A stretch of DNA of 64,000 bases from Heliocidaris tuberculata (GCA_025618425.1 CM046842.1:39986035-40050034); one strand, 5' to 3'. Positions 12,554 through 24,294 are shown, numbered from the stretch's first letter. The notes: generated by a model not told the origin, from the letters alone. Numbers and translations are program-made.

Positions 12554-15500
12554 TTGTATGTTACATTTTCCATCCTCAACCTTAACTCCACCGGAGATTT
12601 CTATAATTCCGTCATGATGACTGCTAATGAAAATGTTCCTTTTCACACCCTAGATAATGATGAATTGTATGATACCTTTCAGTCTGTTCTGAATACAAAC
12701 TTTACTAACAACTCGAGTAGCGCTTTTCATGAATCCGTTGTACAATCTATGAATTCCCAAAGTCAAAATCTTGATACTGTTTCTGACCCAAATGATAATA
12801 CATATCAGCATACACCATCATTCTATTATACGGAAATACAGCTTGCATCTGAACACCTCAGTAATGATTTTGTAATGTTACACTGCAACATTCGCAGCGC
12901 CAACAAAAATTTCGATTCATTTCGTTCCCTTCTAATGAATTCTAAACTCAATTGCTCTATAATAGGATTATCAGAAACCTGGTTTACCAATAGTACCCAA
13001 TTATCTTTTTATTCATTACCTGGATATGATCTGATTACAAACAACAGAATAGGAAAAGGAGGGGGAGGTGTCGGCTTGTTTATATCGCAACATTATGAGT
13101 ACAAGTTGAGGCCTGAATTGAATTACATGAATGACTTTATAGAAACTCTTTTTGTAGAAATTATTATTCCAGGTGATAAAAAACATTCTAGTTGGAATCA
13201 TCTACAGGCCACCCAATTCTCTTCATGATGAATTTCTAACTTGTTTTCATGATTTATTAGCGCACCCCCACATGGTAAATAAAAAAATGTTTTTTACTCG
13301 GTGACTACAATGTTAATCTCTAAAGTATGATACGGAAATATTTGTACAAACTTTTATGGATGTACTACTAACTGTTGGTTTTCTTCCATTGATTACTAAG
13401 CCAACTAGAATCTTCGGCAATTCGGCCACTCTCATTGATAACGTATTTACAAATGCACGTTGTACCATTTCTTCCGGTATAATTCTTTCAGATTTGTCAG
13501 ACCATTTTCCTATTTTCTCGCATTTTGAAATTAAAAACATCTCTGCATTGAATACAGAAACTATTAATAGCCAACGTGATTTTTCTCAAAATAATATGAA
13601 TCTTTTCAAAGAAGAGCTTGGAAAGGTTGATTGGTCTGTAATTTACAGTATACACAATGCTAGTGAAGCCTTCGATTCTTTTATGAATATTGTTTCTTCT
13701 AAAATGAATAGTTGTTTCCCGGTAATACAAAAGAAGCGTTCTAATTATAAAAAGATTCCAAGATGCCCTTGGATCACTCCAGGCATTTTACGCTCAATTA
13801 ACAGGAAGAATAATCTTTATCTAAAAACAATCTCAAAACCATGTGATAAGAACAAAAAGAAGTATACTGATTACAAGAACCTACTTACAGGTGTACTTAG
13901 AAGATTTTAAAAAATGTACTTTTGTAACCAGTTTGACCTATACAAAACAGACGTACAAAATACTTGGAAAATTATTAAGAATGTTTTACAAGGCAACCAA
14001 AAAAGTGTTCGGTTTCAAAAATAAGTTTAGATGGGGAAATTATTGAAAACCCTCAAAGACTGTCAAATGCATTTAACGACTTTTTTGCCGGTATTGGCCC
14101 AAATCTTGCCGGTATCATTCCTGACTCTTCTAATCATTTCACAGATTTTCTTAAGGATCCTAACCCTAACTCAATACAGTATACTTTTCACCTACAGACG
14201 AGACGGAGGTTGCAGGTATAATTCATGAGTTAAAGAATAAACATAGATCAGGGCATGATACCATTAGTAATGTTTTAATCAAAAAAACTTTAAACGAAAT
14301 TGTTAAACCCCTGACTTATATTTGCAATTTGTCCATCTCTACTGCAGTTGTCCCTACAGCTATGAAATTAGCTCGAGTTATTCCTGTTTTTAAAAAGGGA
14401 GACAATATGATGTTAGGAAATTACCGACCAATATCGTTGTTAACATGTCTATCTAAAGTTTTGGAGAAAATTGTTTTTGTACGTACAACTAAGTTTTTAA
14501 ATGCGCACGAATTATTATACCATGCAGATGCAGTTTGGGTTTCGTGAAAAACATTGTACTACACATGCATTGTTGACAATGCTTAATAACATTACTAGTG
14601 GGATTGACAGGTATGAACACACTGTTGGGGTGTTCCTGGACTTCTCCAAGACTTTCGACACAATTAATCATGATATACTACTTTATAAACTCAGTTATTA
14701 TGGAATCAGAGGAATAGCCTTGGAGTGGTTCAGGAACTACCTCCTCAATAGGCAACAGTATGTTTCTATTACTAACGTCGACTCTAACTTAAAAAATGTT
14801 CTATTTTGGGCCCGCTTCTTTTTCTTGTCTATATAAATGATTTTTATCAATCCTCAGATGTTTTATCATTTATTCTTTTTGCGGAAGACTCTAATATTTT
14901 CTTTTCCCACAAAGACCCACATGTTTTGATTGCCACAATCAACCAAGAATTAGAACAAGTTTCTGAATGGATCAAAGCCAACAAATTATCACTCAATCTG
15001 CAAAAGACCTACTACATGGTCTTTAGTAATATCATAAATGAGCTTCCAGGTAACGTAGTTTTTGATCATACAAATATACAAAGAGTTCTAAACACTAAAT
15101 TTTTGGGAATCACTATTGATGATAAGCTATCGTGGAAAGATCACATAGATAACATCTGTAAAATCGTTTCTAGAAATATTGGTATAATAAACAAGGTCAA
15201 ATTTTACTTCCCAACTCGTATACTTTTAAATCTGTATTCCACACTGATCCTTCCACATTTAAACTATGGTATAGTAGCATGGGGCAGTTGTGCTGACTAT
15301 CAGTTAAATAGAGTTTTACTTTTACAGAAAAAAGCTCTTCGTGTTATATGTCATTCGGATTACCGAGCGCGCACCGATGCACTCTTTCATAAACATAACA
15401 TACTAAAGATAAGCGATTTATATAGTTATAATCTTGGAATATTTATGTATAATTTAGATAGAAACGAACTTCCCAATGTATTTTATTCAATATTTTCAAA

Positions 15501-15714
15501 GAATCTCAATATTCATCAGTACCCTACTAGGTCTGCCGGGCTTTTTCATCTACCAAGAACGAGAACCCTGATTTCAAATAAAACGTTAATATTTACTGGG
15601 TCAAAACTCTGGAACTCTCTCCCAGATCCAATCAGAAATAAAGCCACACATTTTAGTTTCAATAGAGGGTTTAAAAAACTTTTACTTCAAAAGTACAGTT
15701 CATCTCGGAGTTAA
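12554..15714 (+). pseudogene. non-LTR retrotransposon ORF2 (endonuclease-RT), frameshifted
   Basis: The pieces in order match an APE-type endonuclease plus reverse transcriptase of the jockey/CR1 group. 12554-13228 has HCNIRS and SETWF. 13356-13910 has the endonuclease end motif SDLSDHFP. 14329-14547 has NYRPISLL. 14501-14836 has LDFSKTFDT. 14806-15714 holds the rest of the RT and the C-terminal region. The frame changes at least at about 13190 (A-run), 13300, 13905, 14215, 14520 and 14800. The polymerase box reads FAEDS where the family has YADD, so one catalytic Asp has become Glu, and the expected PQGS box before GPLLF is broken. It is not functional. Clade placement (Daphne/CR1-like) is inference. 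Confidence 0.8.
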
Positions 15715-16375
15715 AGTCACTCTCTTCTTTTTTTCTAGTGCAGTTCTGCCTTTGTTCTGTCTTGTTTTTCTTGATTTTTGCCTGTCTTTTTTTTCTTCTT
15801 TCCCCTTTTTCCCCCTTTTCTTTCTTTCTTTTTCTTGTTTTGTCTTGTGTTGTCCTGTCCTGGTTTTGTCCTGTTCTGTCTTGTCAATTTCTTGACTTTT
15901 GTTTGTCTTTTTCTTCTTTCTTTCCTTTCTTTCTTTGTCGTGTTTTGTCTTGTGTTGTCCTATCCTGGTTTTACCCTATCGTGTCTTGTTCTGTTCTGTC
16001 TTGTACTATCTTGTCAGTTTCTTGTCCTCTGAGTTCTGTCTTGTCATTTGTTCTCTAATGTACAGCACCTTGCTAAAAAAATTTTCATCATTATTGATAC
16101 AGGATTTATGACTATTTAATTAATTATGTTGTTATGAGAGATATGCCAATATATATATATATATATATATATTTCAAATATGTATTTTACTTTCAATCTT
16201 CCATGTTATAAAAGATAATTATGTTAATGTTATATTTATTCTTGGGAACCTACACAAACAAGCTATGCTTTCCAGTAGGTTCCTTTTTTATTTCATGATT
16301 TTGTACTTTGAAAATCATATTGTTTTTTATTTGGAAAAAAAATGAAATGAAATAAAAATCTTGCATCAATCAAAA
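15715..16375 (+). mobile_element. 3' untranslated region of retroelement 1
   Basis: A pyrimidine-rich tract with repeated TGTCTTGT and CTGTCCTGG words (15720-16050) follows the ORF2 stop. Then comes an AT-rich segment containing (TA)n at 16149-16172 and a terminal stretch with AAATAAAAATC near 16350. The copy at 28 kb also has a pyrimidine-rich 3' region. The right boundary is approximate. Confidence 0.5.
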
Positions 16376-16379
16376 GAAG

Positions 16380-17227
16380 AAAAAGGGAGAACAAAAAAAA
16401 AAGGGGGGGGGGGGTGGGGTAAGATGAAGAATAAGAATGAACAATTTATGTTAATAATCAATGATCAAGTACGGAAATGAAATGTACGGAGCCCCTGATC
16501 GTGAATCATTGTATTCTTTTATATGGTTTAAAAAAAAAAAAATGATTAAATTCTACCATGGCATGCAACACACAATAGTTTGAAAAATAACGAAGATGAA
16601 TTTTAGGAAATAAAAGCCTATGATTTAACTTACTTCAATCCCCGCATCTATTAGGTCCCGAGAGATTTTGTTAAATTTGTTTCCTTTTCAAATTCTAAGA
16701 CGGGTACGGAATAAAAGTGACGTTTAAAAGGCTGATTGATGTTTAGTCAGGTGAGGGGGGAAAAGTATTGACGCCAAGGTACGTAATAGGCCTACCATTT
16801 GTTTTGAAAACATAGCTGTAAAAAAGTTCCATTTATTCATTTCTTTATATCATGCTCATCTCCTATTTGCTGCAAACACGACCATAAAGCCTTTATAAAG
16901 TTCGTTTACACGAAATAAACCCTTCAATTTCAATAGCATGTACATAACCTTTTGAAATGTGCGAACTTTACAGTGATAATCGGGGAGCCTGTCCGAAAAC
17001 ATTCATCCCATTTAATAAATTAACCCCTTAAAATTACTTTAAGTCATTGCCAAACGGATGTCAGCTTGACCATGGCCGTCGGGTTTAGCCGACCCCAAAA
17101 GAGACCAAAGTCGGGTCGATTTCACCCCATCTACCCTTGCAAAAACTTTGTCAGCAGGGAAGTAGTATGACTGGACATTACAAACACACACACAAACACA
17201 CACACACGCCCACGCACACACGCACAC

Positions 17228-17258
<31 letters not shown>

Positions 17259-18551
17259 TACAAAGATAAAAATAAAATAAAAAATGACAAAAATTCCCGT
17301 CTGGATGGGTTGTCAGATTGCGTCTAAAATTGGGTAATTCCCCCAAATTTTGTCAGAAGGAAGAGGAATGGCTAAACATTACATAAATATAAAAATTTCA
17401 AAAATTTTCAATCAGAAAGAGGTTGTAACGCTCCCCTGAAAAAAGGTGTACTTTGACCAAGCTTGTCTGCCCCAGAATGCTCTGGATGTAGAGAAAAAGC
17501 CCCCCCCCCCCTTTATTTAAAGTTCCAACCTTAAAAACTCAAAAGTTTTGTATTCAATTTAGGTAAAACTTACATAGTACAATCTTGAGCATTGCAACTT
17601 TCTTGGAGTGCAATTTAATGTCAAATGATCATTTCATTAATAAGTAATCAAACTGTGAAAATCGTATTGCTTTCTAAAAAGTAGGCAAGAAATCTTGCCA
17701 GAATTTTTAAATGCACCCATTGTCCATCTGCACCTGTATTGTTTGACAAGACATAATAGAGGAGCTTGCTAAGAATCTGGGCTATGTGGCTGCCATCCTG
17801 AAATCTACCATTTATGTGTTAAAAAAAAAGCAACCCCAAAACACGGTAAACCCCCCCCCCCCCCTGCAGTTTACCGCGGAATATAATATGTGAACAAACC
17901 TTTAGGCTTTTGTATTGTGACGTCAAACTTAATGCCTGGTCTCAGCCTGGTCTGGGCATGCGCCATGGACAGATGATAGCCTTACTTACTGCGCGTTGCT
18001 ATAATGAGCGTTGCGTTTGTCAACTTACACATACGCAGATGTAGACGAGGTCAAAATCTGTAGTCTGTGACATAAGCATAAAAAATATAAATAATTTTTC
18101 ATTAAGTGATCTCCTTTACGATTACACTTTTGCCTTTGAAATATTAAAAAGAACAACATCATAATTCTAGTAAGGGAACAGATTAAACTGTGCAAGAACA
18201 TGCTGCCATCAAAAGAGGATAGACTATGTTTATCAAACTTTATTTCATTTGAGGTGTGCATGCTGAGAAAGTAGACATTTCGTGGAAAACATAAAAGGTA
18301 AGCAACGCAACTCATTCACGCCCGGGGTTTGAAATTTAAGGGGGTATTTTATCCGGACACTAATAAACAAATTATGTAAGGCTGTCATGTTGCCGTTTGG
18401 GGAGCACGTCTCCTCGTTCCATCCCGATCCGCAAAATAATGTCAAATGCAATGATAGATTTTAGTAGGAAATGGAAAACAAGAAGAGAAGGGGGTGGGGT
18501 CTAAATCTGTAAAGTTTCTAAAAGCCAAAATGAAACCAATAATATTTGCAT
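16380..18551. other. no gene; (CA)n and homopolymers
   Basis: This holds G-runs, an A-run and a (CA)n microsatellite (17186-17259). Two similar short blocks lie on either side of the microsatellite (CAAAAACTTTGTCAGCAGG and CCAAATTTTGTCAGAAGG), suggesting a local duplication split by repeat expansion. No gene is supported. Confidence 0.5.
17186..17259 (+). repeat. (CA)n microsatellite
   Basis: This is a CACACA run with occasional G interruptions. It generates cysteine/valine-rich shadow frames on the minus strand. Confidence 0.95.
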
Positions 18552-19216
18552 AAAATCAAAACCAAGACAGCAAGCTTATCTGTCATGTTATAAGGAGATC
18601 CATCGATTTAGAAGGAGAAATAAGATGGCTATGTCTATGGAGTGTATCGTACTGACAATAACGATTTTAACATAGATCTAGAATATAAAAAAAATAACAA
18701 AAAATGTAGGCCTAGCAATCAAGAAATAAATAGGACAGGGGGGGGGGGGTGTTTAGACACTTAACAGAAGTTAAACTAACTGCCAAACCCAGGGAACGCG
18801 GAGGGGCTGAGCAGGCTCGGTTCTGGAATTTATAGGGAGGGGGGGGGGGGGGGGGGGCTCAGATTGACTTCCTTGGAGAGCAGTTGGGCCAAATCAAAAC
18901 CAAGACAGCAAGCTTATCTGTCATGTTATAAGGAGATCCATCGATTTAGAAGGAGAAATAAGATGACTATGTCTATGGAGTGTATCGTACTGACAATAAC
19001 GATTTAAACATAGATCTAGAATATAAAAAAATAATAACAAAAAATGTAGCAATCAAGAAATAAATAGGACAGGGGGGGGGGGGGTGTTTAGACACTTAAC
19101 AGAAGTTAAACTAACTGCCAAACCCAGGGAACGCGGAGGGGCTGAGCAGGCTCGGTTCTGGAATTTATAGGGAGGGGGGGGGGGGCTCAGATTGACTTCC
19201 TTGGAGAGCAGTTAAG
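18552..19216 (+). repeat. recent tandem duplication, period 339
   Basis: AAATCAAAACCAAGACAGC starts at 18552 and again at 18891. The two units (18552-18890 and 18891-19216) are almost identical through CTTGGAGAGCAGTT, differing mainly in G-run lengths and a handful of bases. The near identity points to a young duplication. Confidence 0.9.
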
Positions 19217-19920
19217 CCAGTGATTTTATTTTTGTTTTTCATTAATTTTGGCATCAATTTGTAGTTTGTAATCCTTCGTTTCAGATCTGTTCTGATCACA
19301 CAGGCAAATTTTGAAAGCCCCTTTCCCTTTTTTTTTTCTCAGTGAGGGTAGACAAGATTTCAAAAATATCGGAGAGGAGGCTGGGAGACAACCTCTATAC
19401 AGATTTCCAAGAGGAGACACCCCCCGTTCCCCTGGAATCACAAACCTTCTATCAGGCCTTATGGGAATATGCATTCTCTAGCTCTGTTAAAAATACGAAA
19501 TCTCCATTGCTTACATCATAGTTGTCATCCTTTACAGATCTTCTAAAGTAATTTAAATTTAGACTAGACCCCATTATATACATGTAGGCCTATTATTTTT
19601 TAAATAATGTTAAGCGAGGGAGCGGAGCGACCGAGCAAGAGGATGTTCACTGAAACTATGCATTCTAGAGCCATAATGTGTAATTTTAAAAATACGGTAT
19701 GTACTTTTAAAAAGGTGGAGGGCCTGCAACCCCTGCAGCCGCCGCCCCTCCCCCCCCCCCCCCCCCCGTTATGCATGCGGCTCGGGGACAAAACCTGTCC
19801 GGACACACGATGTGTGGGTATACTGCTAATTGAAAAAGGGTTTACATGCTTCCATGGCAATTATCAAGTAACCATTAATAATTTCACGTTTCTGATAGAT
19901 ATTACTGATGTTTGAAACCG
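19217..19920. other. no gene recognised
   Basis: Non-coding sequence with a GCGAGGGAGCGGAGCGACCG word near 19613 and a C-run at 19750. No gene or clear element boundary is seen. Confidence 0.4.
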
Positions 19921-20642
19921 AGACACTCTTCTCTCTCACGCTACTCCTGCTGACGTCACTGCCTGTGGCGATTGGTTGGATCGACGCTCCACACACAACG
20001 GGTAAGATTATCCGAATTTTGGTTGGTGTTCAGATATAGTGTGTCCGACCTAGTATATGCTCCGGTTAGGGCCAGGATTACAGTTAGGTTTCATAATAAG
20101 TTTAGAGTAGAGGTTAGTGTTTGGTCCGGGGTTGAAGTCGAGAATTTGCCTACTGTATTGAAGGCGCCGTATTTTTTGCCGAGGAGTACCGTATGTGTAT
20201 ACAATCCTATGGTCAGCACTGTTTCTGCGTTGAATCAGGTACTATACATTACACTTTTTTTTTTTTTTTTTTTTGTGCGCCTTCATAGGGGTAGCCACTT
20301 TCACTTTAGGCTCCACATTTTTGTTTGATTTCAACTGTTATTTTTGCTTATTTGTAAGATTTATTGTTGATTAGTGATATCTTATTGGTCAAGAAGTCGT
20401 GTAGACGTTTTCAAGAAAGTAAGGTGGTAAGATTATCATATATTTAATGTTTGATTTATTGTACCTACCTTTTGCCTGTACTTGATTTCTAATGTGCTGC
20501 CATATGCATTCACTTTTCTGTACACAGTACCTATTGAATGCTCTGCTCGAGTGGCTCTTAGTATTCCTTTGTGTTTTTTGAGTAAGCCGTGACTTTGCAT
20601 TTGTCTTTTGTGTTAACCACCTAAAAGAATTTCACTGTCACA

Positions 20643-23600
20643 ATGGAGTGTTTCAGACTTCTGATAGTGTTCTTTTGTACCATACTAGTTGCCTCTGTAT
20701 ACAATAACAGTGATAGTGAACAATCCTGTGTTGGTAGTAAATGGCGTTTCAATAGGCCTACACACTTTGAGAAAGTTAATGTGAAGTATTGTGGCAAACA
20801 TGTTCTGTATTACGGTAATGCCACAGCTAGTTTCCAAGTTTGTATTTTACTGGGGGGGGGGGGGGGGGGTGATATCCTGACAAACCCGGGCCCTCAGAAT
20901 GATAGATATCATACATGTAACTCTCAACCTGATGTTAACTGCTCTTTATCAACTGATCATGCACCAGGCCGTATTTGTTACGATGTAAATACTTTACGTC
21001 AGCTGAACATTCAGCCTCATTCTTTGTTACCTCAGCAGGTGTGGAGCAGAGTGTGCGATCTGGGCATCGGTCGCCGACCTCGAACTCATCGCGGACGAAG
21101 GCGCAAGGTCCCCAGATCGCAATACTCTCCCACACCTTCCTCTGGCCTTAGACTTGGTCTTTGGAATGCACGATCCTTGACCAATAAAACACATGCAGTT
21201 ATTGATCTTGTTATGGAGAAAAATCTTGATGTGTTAGTCATTACGGAATCTTGGCTTTCTGGGGATAGAAACAGGGATGGTCTCATTCTTTCTGATTTGA
21301 AATCATGTTTGCCAAATTATCGTTTTATTCATCAACCCCGCTTGTCTTCTAGGGGTGGAGGTATTTTTGTTCTATTTAAATCCACAAGCCGCTGTTCTGT
21401 AAATCCTAATGGAGATTTCTCTTCCTTTGAATTATTTGATATCACACTGAATCTTACCTCATCTTCTGTTGTTAGGATGTACTGCATATATCATCCTCCA
21501 TCTTTGAGTAACAGTGTTTTCCGTGAGGAGTTTGTAACTCTTCTTGAGGGTGCCGTTATAAGTGACCACTTTCCCATACTCTTAGGTGATTTTAATGTTC
21601 ACATTGATGATCGTAATGATAACTTTGCTAAGTCATTTATGAATGCAGTTGAATCCCTTGGGTTTAAGCAGCATGTCTGCAGTCCCACCCACCTTGCAGG
21701 ACATACTCTCGATCTTTTATTTACTAGGGACTCCAAAGATGTAGTTAATGTTAATGTTTTGTCTTCACTGCCCTCTGATCATTCTGCTATTGTTGCTACA
21801 ATGAAGCTTCCTTCCCTGCGAAACCCCAAGAAGAGAGTTTCCACCAGAAAATTCCGCAGCATCGTCTTGGACACATTCCAGAATGACATTAGGGCCATGT
21901 TTCGCCCACCTTCCGAACTGACATGTCCTTCTGAGGCCTTTGATCATTATAACACCTGCCTAAGGTCTCTGATTGATAGACATGCCCCCCTTCAAGTTAA
22001 AACTGTCACGATTAGACCAAAATCACCTTGGTTCACCGATGACATCTCGGAAGCAATGAGGCGAAGGCGACGGGCGGAACGCCGCATGATCAAGTCTGGA
22101 CTTTGTGCTGATAGGGAACAGTATCGCAGAGAATGTGAGTCCTACTATGAGTGTATAGTTAATGCCAAGTCTTCGTATTTCAGAAACCTCATTGCAGAGT
22201 CGGACACTAAACAGCTATTCAGCATTGTTCGGTCACTTTCATCGCCAGATCAGTCTACTAGCCTACCAGACCACTCTTCGGCTCAGAACCTCGCCAATCA
22301 GTTTGCCGAATTCTTCAGCGAAAAGGTATCAACTGTGATATCTTCCTTCAATTCATCAGTTTCAGATCCAGCAACTGCATCTTCTCCGACTCCATCTCAA
22401 CATAGCTTCTCAGACTTCTGTCACGTCAACGATTCAGACATCCAGAAGCTCATCCGTTCTCTGCCATCAAAACACTGTAACTCTGACCCGATTCCTACAT
22501 GGCTTCTAAAGGACTGTCTCGACGAACTAATTCCGACCATCACAAGGTTTATCAATTTATCCTTGTCATCTGGTTGTGTCCCTGATGGTATGAAAACATC
22601 ACTTCTACTTCCTCTTCTAAAAAAGCCGAGCCTTGATCACAATAATCTTGTCAACTACAGGCCCATTGCTAATCTGCCTTTCATTGGCAAGGTTTTAGAA
22701 AAGGTTGTGACTTCGCAGCTGAAGGATCACCTTGAAGGTTTCGGCATGCTTCCAGTTCATCAGTCGGCTTATCGGAATCACCATTCCACTGAGACTGCCC
22801 TGGTGAAAGTCTTCAACGATATCCTCCTGGCCATTGACAGGGGCGAGGAGGCGGTGCTTATTCTCCTTGACTACACAGCTGCCTTCGATACCATCGATCA
22901 TGGATTGTTGCTGCGTCGTCTGGAAAATGACTTTGGTATTTCTGGGACTGTTCTTGATTGGATCCGGCCGTACCTACACAATCGAAGACAACAAGTCATC
23001 ATCGATGGCACCACATCGGCACCTTTCCCATTGGTCTGCGGCGTTCCGCAAGGTTCGGTAGTCGGCCCTCTCCTCTTCATAATGTACACAAGCCCTCTGT
23101 CAAGATGTATTGACTCTCACCAGGACATTCGCCACGCAATGTATGCAGATGACACACAAATTTACATCATTCTCAAGCCTACTGGGAAGGATGATGCTGC
23201 ACTGAAGCTCAGCAGATGTCTTCAGGACATAAAAGCCTGGTCGCATGATAATAAGCTTTGTCTTAATGAAACGAAATCAGAAATGATCCACTTGTTCTCA
23301 AAACACAGAAAAACAGAATCATTTCCAATGTTATTCGGTTCAGATAACAGAAACACCAGCACTCTAAAGTGTAATGATTGGGTACGTGACCTTGGGGTCA
23401 CAGTGGATAGGAATCTCACTTTCCAACAACACATCAAAAATGTCTGCACGTCTGCCTCATTTGGTATTCACAAGATCATGAAGATAGGAAAAATTAGGAA
23501 GCTACTCGACCAACCCACAGCTGCTAAACTAACCCATGCCTTTGTATCTGCTCATCTTGATTACTGCAACTCTACCTTTTCCGGAATCCCACAATCCCAT

Positions 23601-24002
23601 CTTCGTCCACTACAAAGAATTCAGAATACTGCTGCAAGGCTTGTTACCCTGCCAAAAAAATGTGAACATATAACACCAATTCTTCGCTCATTGCACTGGC
23701 TTCCAATACGCCAGCGCATCATTTTCAAAATTCTTCTAATAACCTATAAGATTATTAATGGCCTGTCTCCGGTATATCTTTCTGATCTCATCTCCCTTCG
23801 CTCCTCTAGTTCTCTCCGACCTCTTCGTTCTTCAACAACCTTGCAGTTTACCCGCGGACCCCGAACTAATACCAATTATGGTGATCGAGCCTTTTCTGTA
23901 ATTGCCCCATGCCTTTGGAATCGATTACCCTCATATATCCACAATGCCAACTCCCTTGAACAATTTAAGACTTTACTCAAAACCCATCTTTTTAATGCTT
24001 AG
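20643..24002 (+). CDS. retrotransposon polyprotein: leader, 2A-like motif, APE endonuclease, reverse transcriptase
   Basis: This open frame of 1119 aa would supply target-nicking endonuclease and reverse transcriptase for target-primed retrotransposition. Residues 1-20 are a hydrophobic signal-like start (MECFRLL...). Residues 70-84 are a 2A-like LLGGGGGGDILTNPGP stretch. The endonuclease spans about 175-385, with WNARSL, E202 in TESW, GDFN at 315-318 and SDH at 378-380. The RT spans about 630-900, with NYRPIANLP, catalytic D743 in LLDYTAAFD, CGVPQGSVVGPLLF and an intact YADD at 834-837. The C-terminal region carries LDYCN and LHWLPIRQRI-type motifs usual in L2/CR1 proteins. All visible catalytic residues are present, so the copy may be young or active. 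The 18-G run in codons 70-76 is prone to slippage. Confidence 0.85.
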   Translation: MECFRLLIVFFCTILVASVYNNSDSEQSCVGSKWRFNRPTHFEKVNVKYCGKHVLYYGNATASFQVCILLGGGGGGDILTNPGPQNDRYHTCNSQPDVNCSLSTDHAPGRICYDVNTLRQLNIQPHSLLPQQVWSRVCDLGIGRRPRTHRGRRRKVPRSQYSPTPSSGLRLGLWNARSLTNKTHAVIDLVMEKNLDVLVITESWLSGDRNRDGLILSDLKSCLPNYRFIHQPRLSSRGGGIFVLFKSTSRCSVNPNGDFSSFELFDITLNLTSSSVVRMYCIYHPPSLSNSVFREEFVTLLEGAVISDHFPILLGDFNVHIDDRNDNFAKSFMNAVESLGFKQHVCSPTHLAGHTLDLLFTRDSKDVVNVNVLSSLPSDHSAIVATMKLPSLRNPKKRVSTRKFRSIVLDTFQNDIRAMFRPPSELTCPSEAFDHYNTCLRSLIDRHAPLQVKTVTIRPKSPWFTDDISEAMRRRRRAERRMIKSGLCADREQYRRECESYYECIVNAKSSYFRNLIAESDTKQLFSIVRSLSSPDQSTSLPDHSSAQNLANQFAEFFSEKVSTVISSFNSSVSDPATASSPTPSQHSFSDFCHVNDSDIQKLIRSLPSKHCNSDPIPTWLLKDCLDELIPTITRFINLSLSSGCVPDGMKTSLLLPLLKKPSLDHNNLVNYRPIANLPFIGKVLEKVVTSQLKDHLEGFGMLPVHQSAYRNHHSTETALVKVFNDILLAIDRGEEAVLILLDYTAAFDTIDHGLLLRRLENDFGISGTVLDWIRPYLHNRRQQVIIDGTTSAPFPLVCGVPQGSVVGPLLFIMYTSPLSRCIDSHQDIRHAMYADDTQIYIILKPTGKDDAALKLSRCLQDIKAWSHDNKLCLNETKSEMIHLFSKHRKTESFPMLFGSDNRNTSTLKCNDWVRDLGVTVDRNLTFQQHIKNVCTSASFGIHKIMKIGKIRKLLDQPTAAKLTHAFVSAHLDYCNSTFSGIPQSHLRPLQRIQNTAARLVTLPKKCEHITPILRSLHWLPIRQRIIFKILLITYKIINGLSPVYLSDLISLRSSSSLRPLRSSTTLQFTRGPRTNTNYGDRAFSVIAPCLWNRLPSYIHNANSLEQFKTLLKTHLFNA
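20850..20894 (+). other. 2A-like translational recoding motif (DILTNPGP)
   Basis: Residues 77-84 read D-I-L-T-N-P-G-P, close to the 2A consensus D-x-E-x-N-P-G-P, with Leu in place of the usual Glu. Upstream lies L-L then six Gly encoded by the 18-G run. 2A-like sequences are established in some non-LTR retrotransposons of sea urchins and other invertebrates, where the ribosome skips the Gly-Pro bond. Skipping here would release an 83-aa signal-like leader from the endonuclease-RT. Activity is inference; the Glu to Leu change could weaken it. Confidence 0.65.
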
Positions 24003-24056
24003 TTTTCTCCACTCAGCTGTGGGTTGGTCTATACTTATGGAGGTGCACATCATTTT

Positions 24057-24091
<35 letters not shown>

Positions 24092-24294
24092 CCCCCTCAA
24101 ATATGAATATTAATTCAATTTGATTGAATAATAATTCAGGTTACTCTATTAATAGCAAGAATACTGTGCGCTTAGAAACACCAGTATAAAGCGCTATATA
24201 AATGTTATAATTATTATTATTACACTGTGCGTCTCCCCTCTCCGGCCTCCCATAACCCCCATATCTTTCTCCGTTATATTATGGCCTCATCAAG

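Larger units (their letters stand above)
19921..24215 (+). mobile_element. near-complete L2/CR1-like non-LTR retrotransposon
   Basis: The single long ORF at 20643-24002 is followed by a 3' region with a T-run (24060-24090) and the tail AAAGCGCTATATAAATG followed by ATT repeats. That tail is characteristic of L2/CR1-type elements, which prime on short 3' microsatellites. A similar tail fragment occurs at about 51830-51875. The 5' boundary is not visible and is set provisionally. No frameshift or stop breaks the ORF. Confidence 0.75.

Noticed and set aside
15738..16058. Hydrophobic Cys/Phe/Leu-rich frames resembling a membrane protein
   Set aside because: They overlie the pyrimidine-rich 3' untranslated tract of retroelement 1 in several frames at once.
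17039..17346. Cys/Val-rich minus-strand frames
   Set aside because: These are translations of the (CA)n microsatellite.
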